DNA from: Salinarchaeum sp. Harcht-Bsk1
Lineage (GTDB): Archaea > Halobacteriota > Halobacteria > Halobacteriales > Salinarchaeaceae
Direction of reading: 5' to 3'
Assembly: GCF_000403645.1 (NCBI RefSeq)
Contig: NC_021313.1
Location: forward strand, 1,755,014 to 1,819,013
Length of the DNA: 64,000 nt
In this document: positions 27,893 through 35,944 of the stretch, in pieces
Numbering within the stretch: position 1 is the stretch's first letter
How the letters are laid out: every line of letters starts with the position of its first letter
Position numbers and translations under genes: made by a program
Notes under the pieces: generated by a model
Told to the model about the DNA's origin: nothing
Databases searched by the model: none
Seen by the model: only the letters and a program-made list of their open reading frames with translations

Positions 27893-28210
27893 CTAGTCGA
27901 CGGTTTTCTGCTCGTTCTCGATGCTCTGTTTGACGTCGCGGGCGGCCTCGGCGATCAGATCGAGCTGGTCGGCCGCCTCGCCGTCGAGTTCCTCGCCGTA
28001 CTGGCCGTGGAAGGTGAGGAGGAGTCCGGTCAGCGCCTCCAGCGACTCGTTCTTCCGGTCGATGAGGCGCTGCTGGGCGCTGAGCATCGACTCGACGCTC
28101 TCGAGGAGGTCGGCGTGCTGGCGATATCGGTCCGCGACCTGCTCGTCCTCCGCCTCGGCGGCGCGGCGCTTTGCCTCCTCGATCTGCACCCGGAACTGCT
28201 CGATACCCAT
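27893..28210 (-). CDS. Small coiled-coil protein, unknown function
   Basis: The 105-residue protein is nearly all helical and highly charged: MGIEQFRVQIEEAKRRAAEA, a heptad-like middle (YRQHADLLESVESMLSAQQR), and an acidic C terminus with a second helix. It has no cysteines and no export signal. The size and profile resemble prefoldin-like or small haloarchaeal helical-hairpin proteins, but I do not recognise the family. The DUF5807-like gene lies upstream on the same strand with 68 bases between; they could share a transcript. Confidence 0.6.
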   Translation of the reverse strand: MGIEQFRVQIEEAKRRAAEAEDEQVADRYRQHADLLESVESMLSAQQRLIDRKNESLEALTGLLLTFHGQYGEELDGEAADQLDLIAEAARDVKQSIENEQKTVD

Positions 28211-28278
28211 ACTCGGTGGGCGGCGCGCGCCGGGGTTAGGTCTTTCTCCGGGGGTCCGCCCCGATCGATCGCCCGGGA

Positions 28279-28734
28279 TCAGGTCTCCCCGCGCTCGCCG
28301 GCGACCCAGTTCTGGGAGAAGGCGGCGCCACAACTGCAGTGGGCGTAGGCGTGAATGACGTCGCCCTCGGCGTACCGCCCGCCGACCTCGGGGTTCTCCT
28401 CCTCGGCGAAGGCGAACACGAATCGCGGCTGGTGCTCCTCGGGGTCGGGCGTCTCCTCGTCGTCGGCCTTCGGGCAGGTCGCGTCGGTCAGGTCCCGCGC
28501 AATCTCGCCCTCGGTCTTCATCGCCTTGCCGGCGAAGCCCATCGCGTCCATCTCCGTCGCGGACTGGAAGACGCTCCGGCCGGTCTCGCCGTCCATCACG
28601 AGCAGGACGCCGCCCGGCACTTCCTCGCCGTACTCCAGCAGCGGAGCCGGGTCGTCGAGCACCCGTTCGCTCAGAAACAGGGCGACGTCGTCGGGCCGCT
28701 CGCCCGCCAGAAACTCCGCACGTGCGTCGGTCAT
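28279..28734 (-). CDS. Haloarchaeal protein, DUF5807-like
   Basis: The 151-residue acidic protein starts MTDARAEFLAGERPDDVALF. It contains a small alpha/beta region (GGVLLVMDGETGRSVFQSAT), a central Asp/Glu/Pro-rich loop with one cysteine, and a C-terminal HAYAHCSCGAAFSQNW segment that looks like a partial metal-binding knuckle. It fits a haloarchaeal family I recall as DUF5807, with moderate certainty. The in-frame residues before the ATG at 28734 are not acidic and are left out. Repeat copy C begins 113 bases upstream of this start. Confidence 0.65.
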   Translation of the reverse strand: MTDARAEFLAGERPDDVALFLSERVLDDPAPLLEYGEEVPGGVLLVMDGETGRSVFQSATEMDAMGFAGKAMKTEGEIARDLTDATCPKADDEETPDPEEHQPRFVFAFAEEENPEVGGRYAEGDVIHAYAHCSCGAAFSQNWVAGERGET

Positions 28735-28846
28735 GGCCGCATTCGGGCCGATGGCCGCAAAAGGTCGGCGGTTCGTGGGCACGCCTCCGACTCCTACGCG
28801 ATCGATTCGGCGTTCCAGCGGGCTTCGCGAGCCTCCGCACTCTTAT

Positions 28847-29087
28847 CGGGCGGGACTGGAAGGGGCCGACCGGTCGCGTTCGCTCACGAAGGTGAGCCGA
28901 GCGGAGCGAGGCGAACGTCGAAAGACGAGCGAAGCGAAGTCTTTCGGAATAAGCACCGCAGGTGAAGGAGCGGAGTCCTGTCGAGCGAAGTGAGACAGGG
29001 CTCGGGAGAGGAGCGGAGCGAGTCTCCCGGCGCGACCGAGCCGAGGAGCGCAGCGAGTGAGCGAGCGAGAGCGGGAGGGGCTTCCAG
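28847..29087 (+). repeat. Dispersed intergenic element, copy C (right half only)
   Basis: This copy starts at the inner right arm, with GGGACTGGAAGGGGCCGACC, and runs to the outer right end GCGGGAGGGGCTTCCAG. The left arm and core are absent. The middle has an eight-base stem, CGAAAGAC with GTCTTTCG, around 28918-28945, and many GAGCGAAGCGAG-type blocks. It sits in the divergent gap between the DUF5807-like gene and the dehydrogenase, 113 and 105 bases from their starts. Confidence 0.8.
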
Positions 29088-29191
29088 GCTGTTCGCACTC
29101 GCTGCGAATCGCGCGCCAGCGGCTCGAACCGCTCGTTTCCCTGGCCGGTACCCACAGTCTCAGGACCCCAGGGTCCAACTCCCAGGCAAGA

Positions 29192-30160
29192 ATGCCCACC
29201 GTCGTCCACAGCGACACGGAGATCATCGACGCGGAACTGCTCGAACGGGAGCTCGGCGATCGCGCAGCGATCGAAGCCCGACACACCAGGACGGAGGCCG
29301 CCGTCGCGGACGCGCTCGCCGACGCCGCCGTCCTCGTGCTCGACGACAAGTCGCCGGTCACGGCCGACGTGCTCGCCGACGCTGAGGACGTCGCGCTGAT
29401 CGCGAGAGCGGGCACCGGCGTCGACACGGTCGACCTCGAGGCGGCCGCCGAGCACGGGATTCCGGTCACGAACGTCCCGGCCTACGGCACCGAAGCGGTC
29501 GCGACGCACGCCATCGGCCTGCTCACGAGCGTCTGGCAGGCGATCCCTCGGCGCGACCGCGCCATCCGGGACGGTGACTGGGACTGGGAGGTCGGGCGTC
29601 CCGTCCCGCGGCTTCCGGAGGCCACGCTCGGCATCGTCGGCTTCGGCCGGATCGGCCGTCGGACCGCCGCGTACGCCAGCGGCCTCGACCTCGACGTGCT
29701 CGCCTACGATCCGTACGTCGACGCCGACGAGATCGAATCCCACGGCGGCGAGAAGGTCGACGACCTCCACCACCTTGCCGCCGACGCCGACGTCCTCTCG
29801 CTGCACGCCCCGCTCACCGCGGAGACCGAGGGGATGATCGACGCGGACGTCTTCGCTACGCTCCCGGAGCACGCCGTCCTGGTCAACACCGCCCGCGGGG
29901 ACATCGTCGATCAGGACGCCCTGCGCGAGGCCCTGGATGCTGGCGAGTTGCGGGCCGCCGCGCTCGACGTCCTCGAGGAAGAACCACCGGGTGAGGAGCC
30001 GCTGCTCGATCGCGACGACGTCGTCACGACCGCGCACGCAGCCTGGTACTCCGAGGCGTCCCGGCGCGATCTCAACGAGACCGTCGCACGGCAGGTGCTG
30101 GCGGCACTCGACGGCGAGGACCCCGAGCACCTCGTGGATCCCGACGCGGCCTGGCTGTAG
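29192..30160 (+). CDS. D-isomer-specific 2-hydroxyacid dehydrogenase (CtBP-like)
   Basis: The 322-residue protein has the NAD-binding loop GIVGFGRIGRRTAAYA near 149-164. The catalytic Arg (VLVNTARGDIVDQDAL), Glu and His follow the family order, with AHAAWYSEAS near the end in place of the usual GHxA. The C-terminal half resembles the CtBP branch, which often acts on bulky or unknown 2-hydroxy acids, rather than SerA, because no ACT domain is present. The ATG at 29192 begins the first beta strand. The gene is monocistronic, downstream of repeat copy C. Confidence 0.85.
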   Translation: MPTVVHSDTEIIDAELLERELGDRAAIEARHTRTEAAVADALADAAVLVLDDKSPVTADVLADAEDVALIARAGTGVDTVDLEAAAEHGIPVTNVPAYGTEAVATHAIGLLTSVWQAIPRRDRAIRDGDWDWEVGRPVPRLPEATLGIVGFGRIGRRTAAYASGLDLDVLAYDPYVDADEIESHGGEKVDDLHHLAADADVLSLHAPLTAETEGMIDADVFATLPEHAVLVNTARGDIVDQDALREALDAGELRAAALDVLEEEPPGEEPLLDRDDVVTTAHAAWYSEASRRDLNETVARQVLAALDGEDPEHLVDPDAAWL

Positions 30161-30220
30161 CTCGGGAGCAGTCGGTCTCGTTCCGCGTGTCGCCTGATCT
30201 CGGCCCGCGTGACCCGACGA

Positions 30221-30808
30221 TCAGGCCCGCCGCTCGATGACGCGCTTCGCGGCGGTCGCCTTCTCCTTCCAGCCGTAGCCCTGCTCGTACACGTGGCGCT
30301 TGTCCTCGACGAGCGTGGCGGGGGAGTCCTCTTCGAAGCCACCGCGGGCCCAGGCGCCGCTCTCCTCGAGCCACTCGACGACGCGCTCTTTCGTCTCGTC
30401 CCAGGAGAGCCCGACCATCTCGTAGTACGCGATCATCGCGAAGACGGCGTTGTCGTGACAGCCCGGCACCGAGCCCTGCTCGTAGACCGTCCGCAGCGGC
30501 TCGTGGGTCGGGGTCGAGATGGCCTCCGTGCGCTCCTCGGGCGTCAGCAGCTCCAGGGCGTCCCCGTCCTCGCGCACCCGGTGCTCGCGGCGTAGCCGGT
30601 CGAGCGCGCCGTCGTGCAGCGGCGTCCACTCGCCCGGGGCCGATCGCCGGAGCTCCGTGGCGGGCCGCGGCCCCGTCGAGAGCACGGCCAGCACGTCGGC
30701 GTAGGCGCGCTCGATCTCCGAGCGCGAGCGGCCGCCGAAGGAGCAGTCCGGATCGTGCAGGTCCGTATTGGACCGGCAGTCCGGACACGGGTACGCGAAG
30801 TGCGACAC
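30221..30808 (-). CDS. Haloarchaeal protein with an N-terminal zinc-knuckle-like motif
   Basis: The 195-residue protein begins VSHFAYPCPDCRSNTDLHDPDC, which looks like a small zinc-binding knuckle (CxxC then a third cysteine). A winged-helix-like region (ADVLAVLSTGPRPATELRRS) and a helical domain with PGCHDNAVFAMIAYYEM follow. The second half resembles haloarchaeal proteins of unknown function. A TATA-like CTAAGCGA about 28 bases before the GTG at 30808 supports this leaderless start. The gene is divergent from the next. The winged-helix reading is tentative; it could be a DNA-binding protein. Confidence 0.6.
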   Translation of the reverse strand: MSHFAYPCPDCRSNTDLHDPDCSFGGRSRSEIERAYADVLAVLSTGPRPATELRRSAPGEWTPLHDGALDRLRREHRVREDGDALELLTPEERTEAISTPTHEPLRTVYEQGSVPGCHDNAVFAMIAYYEMVGLSWDETKERVVEWLEESGAWARGGFEEDSPATLVEDKRHVYEQGYGWKEKATAAKRVIERRA

Positions 30809-30925
30809 TGGCAGCCCTTTCGGCTCCGATCGCTTAGCGGTGACGGTCGGATCGATGCTGTCGCCGACGATCTCTCCGCATCCCGCTTCGCCACCGTTTT
30901 GCGCGCTGCGTGCCCACCGCCGTCC

Positions 30926-31372
30926 ATGGACCGCGTTCGTTCCGAGACTCTCCAGACGATCGACGCCAGCCTCGTCGGCCACGGCGCGATCGACCGCCCG
31001 GCGATCGAACTTCCGGACGACGTGGACACCGGCACGGACGGCGACGTGCCCGCCGGCGAGGTCGTCCGACTCGTCCTCGACGGCGACACCCGGCACTGCC
31101 GGTTCGAAGCCTACGGCGGCGGCACCCGCGCGACCGGCGTCTTCGACACGCCAGACCTCGTCCGCTCGCCCGGCGACGGCGAGAACCGACTCCGCGAGTG
31201 GATCGACGAGCACGGGCTCTCCGTCGGTCGGACCGTCCACCTCGACGTGATCGAGGCTGGCTTTTCCTACGGGCTCCGGGCGCCGGGTGACTCGGCAGTG
31301 TACGACGCGCCCGCCTCCTCGCCCGACGACTCGCTGGCGTCGATCGCCGAGCAACTGGACGGCGGCGAGTAG
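30926..31372 (+). CDS. Conserved haloarchaeal protein, unknown function
   Basis: The 148-residue protein is soluble and acidic, with a beta-rich centre (VVRLVLDGDTRHCRFEAYGG) followed by a helix and a second beta segment (VGRTVHLDVIEAGFSYGLRA). It ends in an Asp/Ser-rich tail. No motif points to a reaction. The ATG at 30926 is chosen because the translation upstream is not acidic. The gene is divergent from the zinc-knuckle gene and has no evident operon partner. The family is not recognised. Confidence 0.65.
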   Translation: MDRVRSETLQTIDASLVGHGAIDRPAIELPDDVDTGTDGDVPAGEVVRLVLDGDTRHCRFEAYGGGTRATGVFDTPDLVRSPGDGENRLREWIDEHGLSVGRTVHLDVIEAGFSYGLRAPGDSAVYDAPASSPDDSLASIAEQLDGGE

Positions 31373-31392
31373 TTCGCGCGGTTCGGTCAGCG

Positions 31393-31611
31393 CTACTCGG
31401 CGGTCGCGACGTGCTGCGCGACGACGCGCTCGTAGCCCAGCAGGTAGACGCCGGCGTAGAGGAGCAACATGCCGAGCACCGCGAACCAGGTGCCGGTGCT
31501 CATCTCGCCTCCGGCGAAGCTGAGGACGCTCTGGAGTTCGACGAACAGTCCCGCGAGGGTGAACGCGACGGCCGCGAGCAGCGAGCCGGCGAGTTCGACG
31601 ACGGAGTGCAT
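31393..31611 (-). CDS. Two-helix membrane protein of 72 residues
   Basis: This short protein has one hydrophobic segment right at the N terminus (VELAGSLLAAVAFTLAGLFV) and a second near 43-60 (WFAVLGMLLLYAGVYLLGYE), with a short outer loop. It ends in a polar tail. A TATA-like GTGATACTG about 28 bases before the ATG at 31611 supports expression as a leaderless gene. It converges on the preceding gene with 20 bases between stops. The function is unknown. Confidence 0.6.
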   Translation of the reverse strand: MHSVVELAGSLLAAVAFTLAGLFVELQSVLSFAGGEMSTGTWFAVLGMLLLYAGVYLLGYERVVAQHVATAE

Positions 31612-31703
31612 TACCCGTTACAGGGGTCCATCCAGTATCACCGTTTCGGACGCGCCGCGGCGCTCCCTGCGACCGCGGCGTGGTATCTGGCCGCCGGCCC
31701 CGC

Positions 31704-31856
31704 TCAGGCGAGATGGTCGGCCACGTCCTCGATCGACCCGCGACAGTAGGGGCATCGATAGCTCGTCGAGAAGCCCCCGGACTCCGTTACCGTGTTCGCT
31801 TCGAGTTCGTGCATCGCGATCTGGCGATCGCACTCCGGACACGCAACTTTCGGCAC
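31704..31856 (-). CDS. Small zinc-ribbon protein, 50 residues
   Basis: Reading the minus strand from the GTG at 31856 gives VPKVACPECDRQIAMHELEA, then a loop and YRCPYCRGSIEDVADHLA. The two CPxC knuckles make a compact zinc ribbon, typical of small haloarchaeal proteins. A CTTTTTAG element at about 31879-31887 lies 25-28 bases before the GTG, the right spacing for a leaderless promoter. This short gene is easy to miss. It may bind nucleic acid or a protein partner; no function is known. Confidence 0.65.
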   Translation of the reverse strand: MPKVACPECDRQIAMHELEANTVTESGGFSTSYRCPYCRGSIEDVADHLA

Positions 31857-31878
31857 GTATCTGTCTACTCGACAACAG

Positions 31879-31887
31879 CTAAAAAGC
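31879..31887 (-). promoter_or_regulatory. TATA box of the small zinc-ribbon gene
   Basis: On the minus strand the sequence reads GCTTTTTAG. It lies about 26 bases before the GTG at 31856, so the transcript would start at or next to the start codon. This supports the short gene. Confidence 0.5.
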
Positions 31888-31973
31888 CCCCGATCCGTGT
31901 GGTATGTTGTCGGTAAACAAGCGTATGCAGTCCGTCGGTTCGAAGCTGGTAGGCTGTCCTCGCGTCGGGCGCC

Positions 31974-33104
31974 TTAGCGTTCGAGCCGGTCGAGCACGGC
32001 GTCGGCGTCGTAGGCCAGCGTGAGCTCGCGGGAGCGTCCCCGGCCCTCGAGATCGGCGTACTCTGCCTCGACGATGCCCAGCTCGTCGAGCTTGTTGACG
32101 ATCTCGGAGTAACGGGTGTAGCCCAGGTCGGTGGCGTCGTGGAACGCCTCGTAGACGGCGCCGGCCTGCTCGCCGTCGTGCTCGGCGAGCACCTCGACGA
32201 GTTCGGCCTCCGAGTCCGAGAGCGTCCGGAGGCTGTGGGTGAGGTGGACGTACTTCGCGGCCTCGAAGGCCTCCTGCACGTCCTCGAGGATCACCTCGCG
32301 GCTGCCCCGCATCTCGGCGTTGAGGCCGGCACGGCGCAGGAGGTCCAGGCCGACCCGGACGTCGCCGCTCTGGGCGGTCAGGTCCGCGACGCGGTCGAGC
32401 ACGTCCGGCCCGACGACGCCCTCGTTGAAGCCTCGCTCGACGCGCTCGCCCAATATGTCGACGAGCTCTGCCTGACCGTAGGTCGGGAAGTAGACCTTCT
32501 CGGGCCGGAACACGCTCTGGACGCGGCCGTCCAGCTCGTCGATCACGTCGAGGTCCGGATCCGAGGAGACGACGAACACGCCGATCTTCGCGCCGCCCTG
32601 CTCCTCGTGGGCCCGGAGCATCGAGTACAGCGTGTCCGAGGCCTCGTTCTCGTAGAACAGGTAGTTCACGTCGTCGAGCGCCACGACGAGGATCTCCTCG
32701 TTCTCGACGAGCCGTTCGGTGATCTGGCGAAACAGCTTCTTGAAGGAGACGCCCGAGGCCGGCGGTTCGTAGTCGAAGACGTGCTCGAAGAGTCGGGAGA
32801 AGACGGCGTAGCGGGTGTCGTTGACCTGGCAGTTCACCCGCACCGTCGAGACGTCCGCGGCGGCGCCCAGCTCGCCGAAGAGCTTGTGGATCGCCGTGGT
32901 CTTCCCGGTCCCTGGCGGGCCACGCACCAGCGCGTTCAGCGGCCGCGCGCCCCGCACCGCCGGGCGGAGCGCGTACTTCAGATTCTCGAGTTCGGACTCG
33001 CGGTGCGCGAACGTCTCTGGCACGTAGTCGATCTCGAAGACGCGCTCGTCACGGAACACCGTCTCGTCCCACGCGAGCATCCCCTCCTCGGGGTCCCCAT
33101 CCAT
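31974..33104 (-). CDS. ORC1-type DNA replication protein (Orc1/Cdc6)
   Basis: Orc1/Cdc6 proteins bind replication origins and load MCM, switching with ATP. The 376-residue protein has Walker A GPPGTGKT at 62-69, Walker B VALDDV at about 141-146, sensor and lid regions, and a C-terminal winged helix. That helix is the AEHDGEQAGAVYEAFHDATD region followed by a wing with LEGRGRSREL. A TATA-like TTAAGC at 33131-33136 lies about 28 bases before the ATG at 33104 but only 5-10 bases before the ATG at 33125, so the later start is preferred. No ORB-like origin repeats were found in the 200 bases upstream. Confidence 0.9.
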   Translation of the reverse strand: MDGDPEEGMLAWDETVFRDERVFEIDYVPETFAHRESELENLKYALRPAVRGARPLNALVRGPPGTGKTTAIHKLFGELGAAADVSTVRVNCQVNDTRYAVFSRLFEHVFDYEPPASGVSFKKLFRQITERLVENEEILVVALDDVNYLFYENEASDTLYSMLRAHEEQGGAKIGVFVVSSDPDLDVIDELDGRVQSVFRPEKVYFPTYGQAELVDILGERVERGFNEGVVGPDVLDRVADLTAQSGDVRVGLDLLRRAGLNAEMRGSREVILEDVQEAFEAAKYVHLTHSLRTLSDSEAELVEVLAEHDGEQAGAVYEAFHDATDLGYTRYSEIVNKLDELGIVEAEYADLEGRGRSRELTLAYDADAVLDRLER

Positions 33105-33129
33105 CACTTTCACCACGCTGCCCATCCGC

Positions 33130-33137
33130 CTTAAGCT
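33130..33137 (-). promoter_or_regulatory. TATA box that places the orc1/cdc6 start at 33104
   Basis: The minus-strand sequence GCTTAAGG is centred about 28 bases before the ATG at 33104. An upstream in-frame ATG at 33125 would be almost inside the expected transcription start region, so the TATA box favours the shorter protein. Confidence 0.5.
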
Positions 33138-33214
33138 TTCGGCGTCGCTGCCGGCGTCACCGCTCCCTCCCGCGATCTAGAAGGCACGAGAAACGCGGGG
33201 TTGTGGAGCGGAGC

Positions 33215-33307
33215 GCTCTATCGGACGCGGACGCTCTTTCGGACGACGACGTCCAGCCACCGAGGAACGGTCGGCCACCGAAGCACGCTCGGCCGCCGAG
33301 GAAGACT
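33215..33307 (+). repeat. Short 18-bp repeats beside orc1/cdc6
   Basis: Two 18-base units at 33215-33232 and 33233-33250 share GCTCT-TCGGACG-GGAC or close variants. A short spacer is followed by three 18-base units at 33254-33271, 33272-33289 and 33290-33307 of the form C(A/G)GCC(A/G)CCGA(G/A)(G/C)A. All are multiples of six codons. They lie between the orc1/cdc6 promoter and the 3' end of the next gene. They do not match the origin recognition boxes known from haloarchaea. Confidence 0.5.
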
Positions 33308-34512
33308 CAGTCGTCGAGGACCTGCCGCCGTCGTCGCGCCGCGACGAACGCGCCGCCGATCGTCGGCACCGTCGCCGCGCCGAGCAGCCAGCCGTACTCG
33401 CTACCGTACCGCCGCATCGAGGTCGTCGCCGAGTCCTCGACCCGGAGCGTTCCGGCTTCGGTCCCGCCGATCACGATTTCGTAGCCCCCGCGACGATCGA
33501 ACGTCCGTTCGAATGACACCTGCACGGTCTCGCCGGGCCCGATTCGCACGGGCCGTTGCTCGACGACGACGCCGCCGACGGACAGCTCCGCCCGGAAGAA
33601 CGCGGCCGCGCCGTCGTGGTTCGTGACGTTCGCGGTGATCGTCGTCGCGTCACCGGGCTGGATCACGCTCGGTGAGAGCGAGGCGTTCGCGACGCTGAAG
33701 CCACTCGCCTCGGCGCCGGCCGAGACCGTCACCGTGCCGGCATCCAGCCCGTCGACTGCAACCGCGAACTCGCCGGTCTGCTGGAACGTGCGATCGAAGC
33801 TGACGGTCTCGCTGCCGTCACCCGCCACAGTCACCGTCTGCTGGTCGACGACGGTCCCGTCGATCACGAGTTCGACCGTCCCGCTGGCCGTCGAATCGCC
33901 GCCGTTGACGACCGTCGCCGTCGCCGTCGCAGATTCGCCAACCGCGATCTCGGGGGGCGAGACGTCGGCGTCGACGACGGTCAGGTCGCCGTCGTCCTCC
34001 GGTGGCACGTAGAAGCCGCCACCGCCGCCGCCGGTCTGGCTCGGCTCCTCGGCGACGACTGTGAAGTTCCCGTCGTCGATCGCGCCGACGCTGTCGGCTC
34101 GAACGCCCACGGCGACGGATTGGCCGGGCTGGACGGTCCGGGATTCGTTCGCGTTTGCGGCAGGATCTCCGGCCCAGTAGAAGCCGACCCCCGGCGCGTC
34201 GTCCTCGATCCGGAGCGCCACCGGCGACGCTGCCGTGACGTTGATCACGAAGACGCTATCGGCGGTCGTGGTCGCGTTCCGATTCAGGTCGCCGAACGCC
34301 AGCTCGAGTTCGTCGTCGCCGTTCACGCTGGCGTACTGGCCGTTCGGACCAGTCGCCGGCGAGAGAGAAATGATCGAGCCGTTGGGCGTGTCGACCGTCG
34401 CCGCTGCGGTTCCGGGCCCGCCGTCAGCGCTGCCTGCCCCGCCGGCCAGCACGATCGCGGGCACCGCTACGAGCGCGAGTGCGCACGCGACCAGTGCGAG
34501 CCGGGAGTACAT
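33307..34512 (-). CDS. Secreted DUF1102/CARDB-type surface protein
   Basis: The 401-residue protein has an N-terminal hydrophobic export segment (LVACALALVAVPAIVLAGG) followed by a DUF1102-like domain (NGQYASVNGDDELELAFGDL). Two CARDB-like Ig domains follow, with DADVSPPEIAVGESATATAT and NASLSPSVIQPGDATTITAN. Near the end there is a hydrophobic stretch, YGWLLGAATVPTIGGAFVAA, with four arginines, so it may be C-terminally anchored. It heads the cluster of four DUF1102-like secreted proteins; its gene follows the DUF1102 gene on the same strand with 76 bases between. It is probably a surface or filament-associated component. Confidence 0.75.
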   Translation of the reverse strand: MYSRLALVACALALVAVPAIVLAGGAGSADGGPGTAAATVDTPNGSIISLSPATGPNGQYASVNGDDELELAFGDLNRNATTTADSVFVINVTAASPVALRIEDDAPGVGFYWAGDPAANANESRTVQPGQSVAVGVRADSVGAIDDGNFTVVAEEPSQTGGGGGGFYVPPEDDGDLTVVDADVSPPEIAVGESATATATVVNGGDSTASGTVELVIDGTVVDQQTVTVAGDGSETVSFDRTFQQTGEFAVAVDGLDAGTVTVSAGAEASGFSVANASLSPSVIQPGDATTITANVTNHDGAAAFFRAELSVGGVVVEQRPVRIGPGETVQVSFERTFDRRGGYEIVIGGTEAGTLRVEDSATTSMRRYGSEYGWLLGAATVPTIGGAFVAARRRRQVLDD

Positions 34513-34588
34513 CTATCTGGAGTCGGTCTGCGTCGGTTTGCTGCCGGTACGTCGCCCAGGAAACGGGGAGCTACCCGCGGATCGCCGA

Positions 34589-35068
34589 TTAGTTCTGCGC
34601 GACGATCGTGATCTCGTTGGGCGCCTCGGAGATGTCGCCGTTCGTGGTGTCGAAGACGACGTCGTAGGTGATCGAGCCGCCACCCGAGTTCAGGGGCGTG
34701 CTGCCGGTGGTTTCGAAGTACATCACACGCGACGTGTTACCGACCAACGAGTTTCCACTACCGTCCTCGATGGTGAGCGAATTGATCGTGGTCGACGCGT
34801 CGTTGTTCGTCACGACGAACGACGCGTCGTACCGCGTCGTCGCGTTCTGGTTCAGGTCCTGCTCGTTGAACTCGATCGTCTGGCCACCACCGGCGAGGCT
34901 GTCGTCCGTGATGTTGAGACCGAGCTGGGCGCTCGCGTCGCCCTGCGTGCTCACGTCGACGCTACGCTGTGCTTCCACTTGCGTAAATGCGCCAGTACCG
35001 AACAGTGCGCCGCCCGCGATCGTCAGTACGCCCAGGATAACCAGGACGTTTCGTCGAGTTGCTTGCAT
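34589..35068 (-). CDS. DUF1102 secreted protein, TasA-like pilin candidate
   Basis: The 159-residue protein has an export signal, NVLVILGVLTIAGGALFGTG, followed by AFTQVEAQRSVDVSTQGDAS. This is the mature N-terminal motif AF-x-x-V-x-A-x-R shared by DUF1102, camelysin/TasA and archaeal bundling-pilin-like proteins. The rest is a small beta-sandwich with many Asn, Ser and Thr residues and no C-terminal anchor. It is the smallest of four related proteins here, as expected for a polymerising subunit. It is divergent from the DUF7344 regulator gene, separated by 236 bases. That it forms filaments is inference from the family. Confidence 0.75.
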   Translation of the reverse strand: MQATRRNVLVILGVLTIAGGALFGTGAFTQVEAQRSVDVSTQGDASAQLGLNITDDSLAGGGQTIEFNEQDLNQNATTRYDASFVVTNNDASTTINSLTIEDGSGNSLVGNTSRVMYFETTGSTPLNSGGGSITYDVVFDTTNGDISEAPNEITIVAQN

Positions 35069-35304
35069 GGTTGGATCGTATTTGGGTTGTCACACGCGGT
35101 CCGTGGTCGCTCCCCCGGTCCACGCAGTGTAGCCTGACCATACTACCCCTCCCCCTTCGTATTGAGCCGCTTGAACGGCTACAAGGTGGGCTTGATACCG
35201 CCGCATTGCAGCCAAAATCGTGGAAAGCACTGCTTGAATCCCGCCGCCCTCTCCGGATCGGGCCGGAACTACTTTGTGTCGGGCAAGCTTCCCCTGAAAC
35301 CACA

Positions 35305-35847
35305 GTGGCCACGAGCGAGGCCGGCGCGAACGGCCCGGATCGGGACGAGGTGTTCGACCTGCTCTCGAACCACCGACGGCGCTACACGCTGCACTACTGC
35401 AAGCAGGCAGAGGAGCCAGTGACGACGTCGGACCTCGCCGAGACGGTCGCGGCCTGGGAACTCGACAAGGAGGTGAACGAACTCTCCTCCGACGAGCGCA
35501 AGCGCGTCTACACCTCCCTCCAGCAAACGCACCTGCCGACGCTCGCCGACGCGGGGATGATCACCTACGAGGACCACGAGGTCGAACTCACCGACGACGC
35601 CCGGAAGCTCGAGGTCTACATGGACATCGTTCCCGAGGGCGAGATTCCCTGGGGGATCTACTATCTCGGCCTGTCGGCGGTCGGCTTCGCGGTGCTCGGC
35701 GGCGTCTGGGCCGATATTCTGCCCAGCGATGGGGTTTCTGCGATCGGCTGGGCAGGCATCGTCGTCGGCCTCTTTGCGGTGTCGGCGGCGGCACACACCT
35801 ACACGAGTCGGCGGCATCGACTCGGCGACCGCGAGCGGCCACCCTGA
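35305..35847 (+). CDS. Membrane-anchored winged-helix regulator (DUF7344-like)
   Basis: The 180-residue protein starts VATSEAGANG and has a winged-helix domain with VFDLLSNHRRRYTLHYCKQA and ELSSDERKRVYTSLQQTHLP. It ends in two hydrophobic segments (GIYYLGLSAVGFAVLGGVWA and IGWAGIVVGLFAVSAAAH) and a basic tail. Haloarchaeal DUF7344 regulators have this plan and often neighbour surface-protein genes. It lies between DUF1102-type genes, so it may regulate them from the membrane; this is inferred from position. A TATA-like CTACTTTGTG about 30 bases before the GTG at 35305 supports the start. Confidence 0.72.
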   Translation: MATSEAGANGPDRDEVFDLLSNHRRRYTLHYCKQAEEPVTTSDLAETVAAWELDKEVNELSSDERKRVYTSLQQTHLPTLADAGMITYEDHEVELTDDARKLEVYMDIVPEGEIPWGIYYLGLSAVGFAVLGGVWADILPSDGVSAIGWAGIVVGLFAVSAAAHTYTSRRHRLGDRERPP

Positions 35848-35944
35848 GAGGTTCTCGACGGTTCCGTCGCTTCACGGGTCCGCACGACGAGGGGCAGGAA
35901 CACGTAAGCGTCTGGGTATCACATGGATAGCTGGTGGGAGTGCT

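Noticed and set aside
33126-33306. Replication origin next to orc1/cdc6
   Set aside because: No ORB-like repeats, long A/T-rich unwinding region or inverted origin boxes were found. The 18-bp repeats are reported separately and only as a weak lead.
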